Shown: positions 33,310 through 44,537, numbered from the stretch's first letter. The stretch is DNA of 64,000 nucleotides from Arenimonas donghaensis DSM 18148 = HO3-R19 (GCF_000743535.1 NZ_AVCJ01000004.1:28114-92113); one strand, 5' to 3'. Notes: generated by a model from the letters alone, not told the origin. Numbers and translations are program-made.

Positions 33310-36300
33310 ATGGACAGCCGCTTCAACCTTTCCGAGTGGTCCCTGCGCAACCGGCCGCTGGTGCTGTACGCGATGCTGGTGCTGGCCTTCCTGGGGCTGT
33401 GGAGCTACCAGCAGCTGGGCCAGTCCGAAGACCCGCCCTTCACCTTCAAGCTCATGGTGGTGCGCACCTTCTGGCCGGGCGCGACCGCCGAGGAGGTGGC
33501 CAGGCAGGTCACCGACAAGATCGAAAAGGAAGTGATGGAGACCGGGCGCTACGAATTCGTGCGCTCGTACTCGCGCGCCGGCGAGTCGCTGGTGATGCTG
33601 ATGTCCAAGGACTCGATGCGTTCGAGCGAACTGCCGGCGCTGTGGTACGACGTGCGCAAGAAGGTCGGCGACGTCCGCCACACGCTGCCGCAGGGCGTGG
33701 TGGGGCCCTACTTCAACGATGAGTTCGGTGACACCTTCGGCAACATCTACGCGCTGTCGGCCGAAGGCTTCGACTACGCGACCATGAAGGACTACGCCGA
33801 GCGGATCGAACTGGTCCTGCACCGCCTGCCCGACGTGGGCAAGATCGAACTGGTCGGCCTGCAGGACGAGAAGATCTGGATCGAGCTCTCCAACACCAAG
33901 CTCGCCACCCTGGGCCTGCCGCTGGACCAGGTGCAGCGCGCCATCGACGAACAGAACGCGGTGGCCCCGGCCAGCTTCTTCGAAACGCCGACCGACCGCG
34001 TGCAGCTTCGGGTCTCGGGAAGCTTCGACAGCGTCGAAGAGATCCGCGACTTCCCCATCCGCGTCGGCGACCGCAGTTTCCGCCTGGGTGACGTGGCCGA
34101 AGTCCGGCGCGGCTTCGCCGACCCGGCGGCGCCACGCATGCGCTTCATGGGCGAAAACGCCATCGGCATCGCCGTCTCGATGCGCCAGGGCGGCGACATC
34201 CTCAAGCTCGGCGAGGTCCTGGACGCCGAGTTCGCGCGCCTGCAGGAAACCCTGCCGGTGGGCATGACCCTGGCCAAGGTTTCCGACCAGCCGGCCGCGG
34301 TGCGCAGCGGCGTGGCCGAGTTCGTGCGGGTGCTCACCGAGGCGGTGATCATCGTGCTGCTGGTGAGCTTCTTCTCCCTGGGCTTCCGCACCGGCCTGGT
34401 GGTGGCGCTGTCGATCCCGCTGGTGCTGGCGATGACCTTCGCCACGATGAACTACTTCGACATCGGCCTGCACAAGATTTCACTGGGCGCGCTGGTGCTG
34501 GCCCTGGGGCTGCTGGTGGACGACGCCATCATCGCGGTCGAGATGATGGCGGTGAAGATGGAGCAGGGCTACAGCCGCGTGCGCGCGGCGGCCTTCATGT
34601 GGAAATCCACGGCCTTCCCGATGCTCACCGGCACCCTGGTCACCGCCGCTGGCTTCCTGCCGATCGCCACCGCGGCCTCGAGCACCGGCGAGTACACCCG
34701 CTCGATCTTCCAGGTGGTGACGATCGCGCTGCTGCTGTCGTGGATCGCGGCGGTGGTCTTCATTCCCTACCTGGGCTACAAGCTGCTGCCGTCGGCCAAG
34801 GCGGGCGCGCGGGATGCGGGTGGCCACGGCCACGATACCTACGACACGCGTTTCTACCGTCGCTTCCGCAGCTGGGTCATCTGGTGCGTGCACCACCGCT
34901 GGCTGGTGATCGCGGTGACGCTCGGCGCCTTCGTGTTGTCGCTGGCGATGTTCCGCTTCGTGCCGCAGCAGTTCTTCCCGGACTCGACGCGCCTGGAACT
35001 GATGGTGGACCTGGAGCTGGCCGAGGGCAGTTCGCTGCGGCACACGGAAACCGTCGCACGGCGACTCGAGAAACACCTGGCCGAACGCGAGGACATCGAG
35101 ACCTATGTGGCCTACGTCGGCAGCGGCACGCCGCGCTTCTACCTGCCGCTGGACCAGAAGCTGCCGCAGGCCAACTTCGCCCAGTTCGTCATCCTGGCGC
35201 CTGACATCGAGGCGCGCGAAGAGATACGCGCCTGGCTGATCGGCCTGTTCCAGACGCAGTTCAGCGACGTGCAGGCGCGCGTTTCGCGGCTCGAGAACGG
35301 GCCGCCGGTGGGCTTCCCGATCCAGTTCCGGGTGTCGGGCGAACACGTGGACGACGTGCGCCGGCTGGCGCGCGAGGTCGCCGCGAAGGTGCGCGGGAAT
35401 CCGCACGTAACCAACGTCAACCTGGACTGGGACGAACCGAGCAAGGTCGTTCGCCTGCACATCGACCAGGAGCGGGCGCGGGTGCTGGGCGTGAGCTCGG
35501 CGCAGGTGGCGGCGTTCCTCCGCGGCTCGCTCTCGGGCACCGCGGTCAGCACCTACCGCGAAGGCAACGAACAGATCGAAATCCTGCTGCGTGGCCCGGC
35601 CGAGGAGCGCGAGCGGCTGTCGCTGCTGGGCAGCCTGTCGGTGCCGGCCTCCACCGGCAAGCCGGTGCCGCTGTCGCAGATCGCGACCCTGGAACATGGT
35701 TTCGAGGACGGCATCATCTGGCATCGCAACCGGCTGCCGACCGTGACCGTGCGCGCCGACGTGTATGGCGACGTCACGCCGCCGTCGGTGACCGCCGAGA
35801 TCCTGCCGCGCCTGGACGAGATCCGCGCGGCGCTGCCGCCGGGCTACCTGCTCGAAACCGGCGGCACGGTCGAGGATTCCGGTCGTGGTTCGCGCTCGGT
35901 GGCGGCCGGCGTGCCGCTGTTCATCGGCGTGGTGGTGACGCTGCTGATGATCCAGCTGCGCAGCTTCCCGCGCTCGCTGATGGTCTTGCTGACGGCGCCG
36001 CTGGGCCTGATCGGCGTGGTGCTCTTCCTACTGGTGTTCCGCGTGCCCTTTGGTTTCGTGGCGATGCTGGGCACGATCGCGCTCAGCGGCATGATCATGC
36101 GCAACTCGATCATCCTGGTCGACCAGATCGAGCAGGACATCGCCGAAGGCCATCCGCCCGCGCGTGCCGTCGTCGACGCCACCGTGCGCCGCTTCCGGCC
36201 GATCGTGCTGACCGCCCTGGCGGCGGTCCTGGCGATGATCCCGCTGTCGCGCAGCGTCTTCTTCGGCCCCATGGCCGTGGCCATCATGGGCGGCCTGATC

Positions 36301-36381
36301 GTCGCCACCGGGCTGACGCTGCTGTTCCTTCCGGCGCTGTACGCGGCGTGGTTCAAGGTGCCCAACCCGGCGCGGGCCTGA
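33310..36381 (+). CDS. RND efflux permease (HAE1/AcrB family, second system)
   Basis: A 1023-residue RND transporter. The first helix is followed by a periplasmic domain (FWPGATAEEVARQVTDKIEKEV). TM4 carries the relay LGLLVDDAIIAVEMM with two adjacent aspartates, and the second repeat starts near residue 520. It differs clearly from the first RND in the window (for example SQSEDPPFTFKLMVVRTFWPGAT in place of SRFPDVSYPGI), so it is not a recent duplicate. This sequence type resembles the AcrB-like pumps found next to TetR in xanthomonads. Substrates unknown. Confidence 0.95.
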   Translation: MDSRFNLSEWSLRNRPLVLYAMLVLAFLGLWSYQQLGQSEDPPFTFKLMVVRTFWPGATAEEVARQVTDKIEKEVMETGRYEFVRSYSRAGESLVMLMSKDSMRSSELPALWYDVRKKVGDVRHTLPQGVVGPYFNDEFGDTFGNIYALSAEGFDYATMKDYAERIELVLHRLPDVGKIELVGLQDEKIWIELSNTKLATLGLPLDQVQRAIDEQNAVAPASFFETPTDRVQLRVSGSFDSVEEIRDFPIRVGDRSFRLGDVAEVRRGFADPAAPRMRFMGENAIGIAVSMRQGGDILKLGEVLDAEFARLQETLPVGMTLAKVSDQPAAVRSGVAEFVRVLTEAVIIVLLVSFFSLGFRTGLVVALSIPLVLAMTFATMNYFDIGLHKISLGALVLALGLLVDDAIIAVEMMAVKMEQGYSRVRAAAFMWKSTAFPMLTGTLVTAAGFLPIATAASSTGEYTRSIFQVVTIALLLSWIAAVVFIPYLGYKLLPSAKAGARDAGGHGHDTYDTRFYRRFRSWVIWCVHHRWLVIAVTLGAFVLSLAMFRFVPQQFFPDSTRLELMVDLELAEGSSLRHTETVARRLEKHLAEREDIETYVAYVGSGTPRFYLPLDQKLPQANFAQFVILAPDIEAREEIRAWLIGLFQTQFSDVQARVSRLENGPPVGFPIQFRVSGEHVDDVRRLAREVAAKVRGNPHVTNVNLDWDEPSKVVRLHIDQERARVLGVSSAQVAAFLRGSLSGTAVSTYREGNEQIEILLRGPAEERERLSLLGSLSVPASTGKPVPLSQIATLEHGFEDGIIWHRNRLPTVTVRADVYGDVTPPSVTAEILPRLDEIRAALPPGYLLETGGTVEDSGRGSRSVAAGVPLFIGVVVTLLMIQLRSFPRSLMVLLTAPLGLIGVVLFLLVFRVPFGFVAMLGTIALSGMIMRNSIILVDQIEQDIAEGHPPARAVVDATVRRFRPIVLTALAAVLAMIPLSRSVFFGPMAVAIMGGLIVATGLTLLFLPALYAAWFKVPNPARA

Positions 36382-36430
36382 TCTGCCCGCCCCTCGCCCG
36401 GGGCCGGCGGACATGGTTCAATGGCGCCCG

Positions 36431-38487
<2,057 letters not shown>

Positions 38488-38494
38488 AGGCAGC

Positions 38495-39433
38495 CTACGT
38501 CCGGTCTTCGGCGATCCTCGATACCTTGTCGTCCTTGAACTCAAGGACGGCGAGGCGCGCGGATGAACTAGCGCCCATGGCCCGGGTGGGAGACGCCGGT
38601 CGCGTGGCGGCCCAAACACTGGACAGGACAAGGACCGCGCCCGCGACCTGCAGGGGGTTGAGCGCTTCCCCGAGCAGCCACCAGCCGGCCGTGACGGCCA
38701 CCAGGGGGCTGAGGAAACCCATTGCGCTGACGGTCGACGGGGCGAGGCGTCCGATGCCGTTGAACCACAGCACGTAACTGAGCGCGGCGCCGATCACGCT
38801 CAGCCAGCCCAGTCCGGCCAGCGAACCGGGCGTCATCGGCGGCAACGGCGCACCGAACCAGAAAGCAGCGGGCAGCAGGAGCAATCCACCCGCGGCCAGC
38901 TGCCAGGCGGTGAACGCCAGGAGCGGCGTGTCGCCGCGCCACTTGCGGCTGTAGACGGTACCGGCCGCCATCGATGCGGCACCGGCCAGGCCGGCGCCGA
39001 GGCCGAGCGGATCGAGCCCTGCATCGGGCCCCAGCACCAGCATCGTCACGCCGACAAGGCCGGCCAGGGCCGCGGCTACCGCGACGGCCCGGATCGGTTC
39101 GTCCAGCGCCTTGCGCGCCAGCAGGACCACGATCAATGGCTGGATCGCGCCGACCGTCGCCGCGATGCCGCCCGGCAGCCGGTACGTGGCGACGAACAGG
39201 CAGGCCCAGAAAATGGCGAAGTTCAAGGCGCCGAGTAAAAACACCCGGCCCAGCTGCGAAGGCGGCGGCAGGCGCCGCACCAGCAGCAGCAGGAGCAGGC
39301 CGGCTGGCAGGGCGCGCAACACGGCGATCGTCAGCGGGTCGCCGCCGGGCAACAGCTCGGTGGTGACGATGTAGGTCGTGCCCCAGATGGCCGGCGCCAG
39401 CGCAGTCAGGCCGATGTCGATGGCTCGCTTCAT
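38495..39433 (-). CDS. EamA/DMT-family exporter (PecM/RhaT-like)
   Basis: A 312-residue protein with ten predicted transmembrane helices and two EamA repeats, opening with ALAPAIWGTTYIVTTELLPGG, a start typical of PecM-like members. The final ~25 residues form a charged cytosolic tail. DMT exporters remove metabolites such as amino acids or small organic compounds. Its start is four bases after the stop of the exported cyclase gene, so they share a transcript, possibly divergently controlled by the LysR protein. Its stop lies only eight bases from the thiC stop (convergent). Confidence 0.88.
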   Translation of the reverse strand: MKRAIDIGLTALAPAIWGTTYIVTTELLPGGDPLTIAVLRALPAGLLLLLLVRRLPPPSQLGRVFLLGALNFAIFWACLFVATYRLPGGIAATVGAIQPLIVVLLARKALDEPIRAVAVAAALAGLVGVTMLVLGPDAGLDPLGLGAGLAGAASMAAGTVYSRKWRGDTPLLAFTAWQLAAGGLLLLPAAFWFGAPLPPMTPGSLAGLGWLSVIGAALSYVLWFNGIGRLAPSTVSAMGFLSPLVAVTAGWWLLGEALNPLQVAGAVLVLSSVWAATRPASPTRAMGASSSARLAVLEFKDDKVSRIAEDRT

Positions 39434-39436
39434 GGC

Positions 39437-40444
39437 TCAGGGCTCGTCGGATGCGCCAGGAGGCACCAGCGGCAAGGCGATCGGTCGCATCGGCGCGGCG
39501 TCGGCGCCGCGCAGTCGCAGGCCGCCGCCGATGAAGGCGAATTCGTAGACGCGGGCCTCGCTCAGGCCTTCCAGGTAAACCAACTCGAGAATCGGCGTGC
39601 CCTGTTCGGCGAGCAGGTAGGTGTGCACGGGTACGTAGTTGTTCTCGACTTCGGAGGGGAAGGCCTCGAAGCTGAGGTTGTCGGCGCCGACGACCATCGC
39701 GCCGCTGGATTCGACCAGGAAGCGGGCGGCGTCCATGCCCAGGCCGGGCGGGTTGCGCATGTAGGCTGCCGCATCTTCGTAGACCCGCATGCGGCCGGTG
39801 CGGATAAGCACCACGTCGCCTTCCCGCAACGAAACCTTCTGCCGCTCCAGGGCCCCACGCAGCTCCGCGCGACTGATCCGATGGCCGTCGGGCAGCATGT
39901 CGACGCCCAGGTAGGCCGGCAGGTCGATCATCACACCGCGCGCGACGATGGTCGGCAGCTTTTCGGCGCCGCCGACTTTCCAGCCGCGGTCGCCGAGGTG
40001 CTCGGCCGCGCTGAAGCCATTCCAGATGCGCCCGTCCAGGCCGAAGTGGGCGAGCGTGTCGATGTGCGTGCCGGTATGGGTGTACATCGAGAAGGCCGCG
40101 CCGGTATAGCTGACGTGCTCGTTCATGGCCGCGCCCAGGCCCAGCGGATCGTCGATGGCCGTGCCGTGCGGGGTGTGGGTCATCCACATCCGGTAGTGCG
40201 GGTCACCGGCGGCCTGCCAGCTGGGCATGCCGATGAAAAGGTCGACGGACAGGTCGTAGACGGTGCCGCCGTCCACGCGCGCGAGCACGGCGGCGCGTGA
40301 CTCGGCGGTCATCAGGTTGAGCCTGCCGATTTCGTCGTCGGGCCCCCAGGGGCTCGTACCAACGACGGGTGGCTGCGCGTGGCTCCAGGCGGCGGCCGCC
40401 AGCAGGGCGGCGGCCAGCAGGGTCTTGGTGGCGTGTGCGGACAT
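39437..40444 (-). CDS. Exported cyclase-family hydrolase (kynurenine formamidase-like)
   Basis: A 335-residue cyclase (PF04199) protein with the metal-binding signature HTGTHID at residues 123-129 and a signal peptide (hydrophobic residues 8-21, SHAQ cleavage). Family members hydrolyse formyl-kynurenine or other cyclic or amide substrates using Mn or Zn. It is longer than bacterial KynB (about 210 residues) and closer to the larger plant/fungal-type cyclases. ATG 40444 gives the signal peptide. It precedes the exporter gene by three bases and diverges from the LysR gene. Confidence 0.85.
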   Translation of the reverse strand: MSAHATKTLLAAALLAAAAWSHAQPPVVGTSPWGPDDEIGRLNLMTAESRAAVLARVDGGTVYDLSVDLFIGMPSWQAAGDPHYRMWMTHTPHGTAIDDPLGLGAAMNEHVSYTGAAFSMYTHTGTHIDTLAHFGLDGRIWNGFSAAEHLGDRGWKVGGAEKLPTIVARGVMIDLPAYLGVDMLPDGHRISRAELRGALERQKVSLREGDVVLIRTGRMRVYEDAAAYMRNPPGLGMDAARFLVESSGAMVVGADNLSFEAFPSEVENNYVPVHTYLLAEQGTPILELVYLEGLSEARVYEFAFIGGGLRLRGADAAPMRPIALPLVPPGASDEP

Positions 40445-40506
40445 TGGAATCTCCTCCGGGTCGGGTGCAGACTCACGGTGCGCCCCGCGCCTACGGAAGA
40501 GAATCC

Positions 40507-40531
40507 ACGAAATCGGGAAATCACCTTTCGT
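40507..40531. promoter_or_regulatory. Candidate LysR operator acgaaa-N13-tttcgt
   Basis: Perfect six-base arms with 13 bases between lie in the 99-base gap between the LysR gene and the divergent cyclase-exporter genes. LysR proteins typically bind such interrupted palindromes between their own gene and the regulated one. Position fits; the match to a known consensus is loose. Confidence 0.4.
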
Positions 40532-40543
40532 CCTTGGTGAACA

Positions 40544-41437
40544 ATGGATCGCATCGCCGCCCTCCGGGTATTCCGCCGCGTGATCGAACTCAACGGTTTT
40601 GCCGCCGCGGGGCGGGACCTGGGCCTGTCCAATGCCGCGGTCAGCAAGATCATCAAGGACCTCGAAGCCGATCTGGGTACGCCGCTGATCGTGCGAACGA
40701 CCCGCTCGCTGAGGCTCACCGACACCGGGCACGATTACTTCAAGCAGATCACGCGCATCCTCGATGAGCTGGGCGAAGCCGACGACGCCGTGCGGTCGCG
40801 TGGCGCCGAACCGCGCGGCGTGCTCCGGGTCAGTGCCCCGCTTTCCCTGGGGCTTGTCCTGCTGTCGCCCCTGCTTGCGCGCTTCGCGGCGCGCTATCCG
40901 GAGATCGCGCTGGACGTGGAGTTTGGCGATCAGCCGGTCGACCTGATCGAAGGGCGCTTCGACCTGGCCATTCGCGGTGGACGGCTCAAGGATTCGAGCC
41001 TGAAGGCGCGAAAGCTCCTGGACATCGAACGGATGGTCTGCGCATCGCCCGCCTACCTGGCCCGGTGCGGCACGCCAGAAAGCCCGGAGGACCTCTCCGG
41101 TCATCGCTGCCTGACCTATTCACTTTCGGCCACGCCGCGCAGCTGGGTGCTTGGAAGGGACGGGGAATCGGTCCGCATTGCCGTCGACGGCGGATTCCGC
41201 GCCAACAATTCGCTTGCCGTCCGCGAAGCGGCCATCGAGGGCCTGGGATTGGCCCTGTTGCCGAAGATCTACGCCGCGGACGCCCTGGCGTCGGGCCGGC
41301 TGGTCCGCGTGCTGCCCGACTGGAGCGGGGAACCGCACGCGCTTTACGGCGTCTACCCGCAGCACCGGGAAGCTTCGCTGAAGATCCGGTCCCTGCTCGA
41401 CTTCCTTGCCGGGGCGATCAAAGAAGCCACCGACTGA
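40544..41437 (+). CDS. LysR family transcriptional regulator
   Basis: A 297-residue LysR protein: N-terminal winged HTH (ALRVFRRVIELNGFAAAGRDLGLSNAAVSKIIKDLEADLGTPLIVRTTRSLRLTDTG) and a C-terminal substrate-binding domain from residue 92. It is divergent from the cyclase-exporter pair, which is likely its target. The effector is unknown. Its gene lies inside the block bounded by the two thiC 3' copies. Confidence 0.95.
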   Translation: MDRIAALRVFRRVIELNGFAAAGRDLGLSNAAVSKIIKDLEADLGTPLIVRTTRSLRLTDTGHDYFKQITRILDELGEADDAVRSRGAEPRGVLRVSAPLSLGLVLLSPLLARFAARYPEIALDVEFGDQPVDLIEGRFDLAIRGGRLKDSSLKARKLLDIERMVCASPAYLARCGTPESPEDLSGHRCLTYSLSATPRSWVLGRDGESVRIAVDGGFRANNSLAVREAAIEGLGLALLPKIYAADALASGRLVRVLPDWSGEPHALYGVYPQHREASLKIRSLLDFLAGAIKEATD

Positions 41438-41489
41438 GCCAACAGGCCCCGGGCGCGACCAGGGCCGACTTTCCGTGTTCGAGCCATGC

Positions 41490-41616
41490 CACCCGGGACG
41501 TGCCCGGGTATGCTGCCCGGAAGGGCGTGGCCGACGAGGCCCGGGCGCTGGAAGGGGGTGGGGCCGCGAAGGCCGCTGAATTCCAGGCGCGGGGCGCGCA
41601 GGTGTATCGCCGGGAC
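41490..41616 (+). pseudogene. Degraded duplicate of the thiC 3' end
   Basis: These 127 bases align without gaps to the last coding bases of thiC (38358-38484) at a constant offset of 3132, with about 18 mismatches by eye. The thiC reading frame is still open ([10 protein letters not shown] ... GAQVYRRD) but has no start, no upstream domain, and its stop codon is lost (D then Q). It cannot make a working enzyme. It marks one end of a duplicated or inserted segment. Confidence 0.85.
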
Positions 41617-41630
41617 CAGGAATCCGCCAC

Positions 41631-42209
41631 GTGTTCAATGCCCGTCCGTACGTCCAGACCATCGCCCTGCCGGGAGGACACCACTGCCTGGTGGTGGACA
41701 ACGCGCTGGCGGAACCGGAGCGCTGGCGGACGCTGGCCAGCAAGCACGCCGCGCAGTTTTTCGTCGACCCGCATGCCGGTTATCCGGTCCGCCGGCTGGA
41801 ACTGCCAGGTCCGGTGCTGACGGCCATGGACGTGTTTTTTTCCGAGACGTTCCGTGACCGCATGGGCTTTCGTCGCGTGGTGCACGGGCAGGGCTGGCTG
41901 TCGCTGGCAACGGCGGCCGCGGCGACCCCGTCGCGGGCTTCGTCCAGTGGGTCCGGGCAGGGGATCGGCGTGATGAGCCTCTGCCTGTTCGACGACCCGG
42001 GCCTGGGCGGCATGGTGTTCCCCGCGTCCCTGTTTCCGGGCGACGAGCCGCCGCTGCGGGTCGAGGCGCGCTACAACCGGCTGATGGTTTTCGACGGGGC
42101 CAGCTGGCATGCCCCGGACATCCCGGCATCAGGCGTTCTTGCCGACGACCCGGCGCAGGGCCGCCTGAGTCTCGACGCTCGATTCACCTGCCGGCGCCGC
42201 CTGGCCTGA
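41631..42209 (+). CDS. Conserved hypothetical protein (possibly DUF6445-like)
   Basis: A 192-residue protein opening MFNARPYVQTIALPGGHHCLVVDNALAEPERW, with a central YPVRRLELPGPVL and a C-terminal RYNRLMVFDGASWHAPDIP. That arrangement is reminiscent of DUF6445 proteins, which look like 2-oxoglutarate-dependent dioxygenases, but I cannot confirm the family. The usual HxD...H iron ligands are not obvious. A GTG at 41631 serves as start, only 14 bases after the thiC fragment; the upstream sequence that would have been its natural leader is replaced by duplicated DNA. Function unknown. Confidence 0.65.
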   Translation: MFNARPYVQTIALPGGHHCLVVDNALAEPERWRTLASKHAAQFFVDPHAGYPVRRLELPGPVLTAMDVFFSETFRDRMGFRRVVHGQGWLSLATAAAATPSRASSSGSGQGIGVMSLCLFDDPGLGGMVFPASLFPGDEPPLRVEARYNRLMVFDGASWHAPDIPASGVLADDPAQGRLSLDARFTCRRRLA

Positions 42210-42282
42210 TCGCCAGGGCGGGGCCGGTCCTGGCCCGGCCGGCCGGGTGTATCGTGGTCATGGGGAATCCAGCGGGCGGGTG

Positions 42283-43353
42283 ATGACGAAAGGCGAAGAC
42301 ACGCGTGGCCAGGCGATAAAGCAGCTGGCAATGGTCAACCGGGTGGCGCGAATCGCGCTGCAGGACCTGTCGGTGCGTCCGATGCTGCAGCGCATCGTCG
42401 ATGCCCTGGCCGAAGAGTTCGATTGGGAGTTCGTCGCCTGCGCGCGCATCGACGCCGCCCGCGGCGAGTTCGTCTGCGAAGCCGTGCGCAGCGACCTGCG
42501 CAGCGAAATACGCGTGGGCTACCGGCGTGCGCTGGGCTCGGGCGTGGTCGGCGAATGCGCGGTGACCGGACGCACCTTCGATATCGAGGACGCCCGTACC
42601 CACGCCAACATGGTCGACACCCTGGGTGGCACGCTCTCGGAGCTGTGCGTGCCCGTGGTCCACAACGGCGAAGTGCTCGCGGTGCTCAATGCCGAAAGCC
42701 GGCGCCTGGCTGCTTTCCGGGGCCAGCGGGTCCTGCTGGAAACGGTGGCCGACCAGGTCGCGGGCATCCTGCGGGCGGCCGCCCTGCTTGAAGAACTGCA
42801 GCAGGCCAACCAGACGCTCCGCGCCGCCAACCTCAATCTGGAAGGCGAAACCCAACGCGATGAGCTGACCGGCATCGCCAACCGGCGTGGCTTCGACCGC
42901 CGGCTGGGCGCCGCCCTGGCGGAGGGCCTGCAATCGGGGCAGCCGCTGGCCCTGTTGCTGGTGGACGTGGACTACTTCAAGGCCTACAACGACAGCCTGG
43001 GCCATCCCGCGGGCGATGCCTGCCTGGGCACGATCGCCGGCCTGCTGGCAGAAGTCGTCCAGGACAGCCTGGTCACCCTGGCCCGCTACGGCGGCGAAGA
43101 GTTCGCCCTGATCGCCCCCGGCGCCTCGTTGACGGCGGCGACCGACCTGGCGGGCCGCCTGCGTCGAAAGGTCGAAGCCCGGGCGATACCCCACCCGGCA
43201 TCCCCCTTGGGCTGGGTCACGGTCAGCATCGGGGTCGCCCTGGCCAGTCCGGGCGACACCGGTCCGCAGTTGGTCCAGCGCGCCGACACCCTGCTGTACG
43301 AGGCCAAGCGCGGCGGACGCAACCGGGTGGCCTGCGAACGCCTCAGTAGTTGA
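42283..43353 (+). CDS. GAF-GGDEF diguanylate cyclase
   Basis: A 356-residue cytosolic protein. A GAF domain (residues about 20-170; [29 protein letters not shown]) is followed by a short coiled linker and a GGDEF domain with active GGEEF (about residues 269-274) and [13 protein letters not shown]. It makes cyclic di-GMP from GTP. The RxxD inhibitory site expected five residues before GGEEF is replaced, so product feedback is probably absent. ATG 42283 is preferred over the earlier GTG 42247. Its 3' end overlaps the ppa 3' end by 11 bases. Confidence 0.92.
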   Translation: MTKGEDTRGQAIKQLAMVNRVARIALQDLSVRPMLQRIVDALAEEFDWEFVACARIDAARGEFVCEAVRSDLRSEIRVGYRRALGSGVVGECAVTGRTFDIEDARTHANMVDTLGGTLSELCVPVVHNGEVLAVLNAESRRLAAFRGQRVLLETVADQVAGILRAAALLEELQQANQTLRAANLNLEGETQRDELTGIANRRGFDRRLGAALAEGLQSGQPLALLLVDVDYFKAYNDSLGHPAGDACLGTIAGLLAEVVQDSLVTLARYGGEEFALIAPGASLTAATDLAGRLRRKVEARAIPHPASPLGWVTVSIGVALASPGDTGPQLVQRADTLLYEAKRGGRNRVACERLSS

Positions 43354-43891
43354 GCTTGACCGGGCTGGCTTCGAAGCGCTGCACGGAGTCGAGGATCTCG
43401 CGGCGGGCGGCTTCGGCGCCTTCCCAGCCATCGAGCTTGACCCACTTGCCCTTTTCCAGGTCCTTGTAGTGCTCGAAGAAATGGCCGATGCGCTCGAGCC
43501 AGTGCGAGCTGACCTGGTCGATGTCCTGGATGTGCGAGTAGCCGGAGAAGACCTTGTCGACCGGTACGGCCACCAGTTTGGTGTCCTCGCCGGCCTCGTC
43601 CTTCATCTTGAGCATGCCGACCGGTCGGCAGCGGATGACCGAGCCCGGGATCAGGGTGAGCGGCAGGATCACCATTACGTCCACCGGGTCGCCGTCGCCG
43701 CACAGGGTGTGGGGCACGTAGCCGTAGTTGCACGGATAGCGCATCGGGGTGGACAGGATGCGGTCCACGAAGATGGCGCCGGTTTCCTTGTCGACCTCGT
43801 ACTTGACCGGCTCGGCGTCCTTGGGGATCTCGATGACGACGTTGATTTCGTTCGGCACGTCGCGGCCGGTGGGCACCAGGTCTAGGGCCAT
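43343..43891 (-). CDS. ppa: Inorganic pyrophosphatase (family I)
   Basis: A 182-residue soluble pyrophosphatase with the signature DGDPVDVMV (three acidic metal ligands) around residues 66-74 and the YGYVPHT and [15 protein letters not shown] blocks. It hydrolyses PPi to phosphate. It sits 0.7 kb from the membrane H+-pyrophosphatase gene and 7 kb from a PPi-dependent phosphofructokinase, so soluble and energy-conserving PPi use coexist. ATG 43891 removes 16 non-conserved residues of the open frame. Confidence 0.96.
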   Translation of the reverse strand: MALDLVPTGRDVPNEINVVIEIPKDAEPVKYEVDKETGAIFVDRILSTPMRYPCNYGYVPHTLCGDGDPVDVMVILPLTLIPGSVIRCRPVGMLKMKDEAGEDTKLVAVPVDKVFSGYSHIQDIDQVSSHWLERIGHFFEHYKDLEKGKWVKLDGWEGAEAARREILDSVQRFEASPVKLNY

Positions 43892-43985
43892 TTCAAACTC
43901 CTGAATCCGCCCGGGGGAGGGCATGCGTGGGGGGCGCAAGGATACGGGAAAGGCCTGGAGCCCGCACTCAATGCGGGCTGCATGG

Positions 43986-44045
43986 CCCCTGTGGGAGGGA
44001 CTTCAGTCCCGAAAAACCTTCGGGACTGAAGTCCGTCCCACAAGG
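43986..44045. repeat. Palindromic repeat, copy 2 (imperfect)
   Basis: Arms of about 28 bases (43986-44013 and 44019-44045) match the 26.9-kb palindrome; two arm positions disagree (gggagggac against gggacggac, and c against t near the outer end). It lies between the divergent ppa and HPt genes, where it would be upstream of both rather than a terminator. Confidence 0.85.
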
Positions 44046-44110
44046 ACGCGGGGGCTGGTCAGCGCCTGGGACAGCGGCGAGAATGGCCACTGGTCCTCCG
44101 GAACCCCGCC

Positions 44111-44473
44111 ATGGCTGCCCAGTCCCTGCTCGACCCCAAGGCGCTCGAACTGCTGCGCATGCTCGACCGCGACCGTCCGGGCGCGTTCAGCGAGTTCGTG
44201 CGGATGTTCGTGCACGAGGCGCCGGACCTGGTCCGCAAGATGGAACACGCCCAGGTCGCCGGCGATGCCGATGCCCTGGGCAAGTCGGCCCACTACCTGC
44301 GTTCGGCCGCGCTGGCGATGGGCGCCACCGACCTGGTCAGCGTCTGCCAGGCGCTCGAGCACCTGGAAAACGAGGATCTGCCGACCGAAGCCACCGACGC
44401 CCGCTTCGTCGAACTGCGCCGCCGCACCCGCGACGCACTGATCCTGCTGCTGCAGGAAGTCCCGCAGATCTGA
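44111..44473 (+). CDS. Stand-alone HPt (histidine phosphotransfer) protein
   Basis: A 120-residue four-helix HPt domain with the phosphorylatable His61 in SAHYLRSAALAMGA, close to the usual aHxLKGsaxxlGa pattern. It would relay phosphate between a hybrid kinase and a response regulator; no such partner is nearby. The DGC gene 0.8 kb away is the only signalling neighbour. The ATG at 44111 is the only good start. A palindrome and terminator follow. Confidence 0.85.
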   Translation: MAAQSLLDPKALELLRMLDRDRPGAFSEFVRMFVHEAPDLVRKMEHAQVAGDADALGKSAHYLRSAALAMGATDLVSVCQALEHLENEDLPTEATDARFVELRRRTRDALILLLQEVPQI

Positions 44474-44481
44474 ATTGCCCC

Positions 44482-44534
44482 CTGTGGGAGGGACTTCAGT
44501 CCCGAAGCCGTCGGGACTGAAGTCCCTCCCACAG
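44482..44534. repeat. Palindromic repeat, copy 3 (24-bp perfect arms)
   Basis: Perfect 24-base arms (44482-44505 and 44511-44534) around a five-base loop, same family as the 26.9-kb palindrome. It lies between the HPt gene and the convergent H+-pyrophosphatase gene, beside a separate terminator. Confidence 0.9.
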
Positions 44535-44537
44535 AAA

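Noticed and set aside
38488..41489. An integrative element with its own integrase
   Set aside because: No integrase, transposase or tRNA attachment site is visible; only the repeated thiC end suggests insertion.
41490..41616. A second functional thiC or a small protein gene
   Set aside because: Only the terminal 42 codons are present, with no start and a lost stop.
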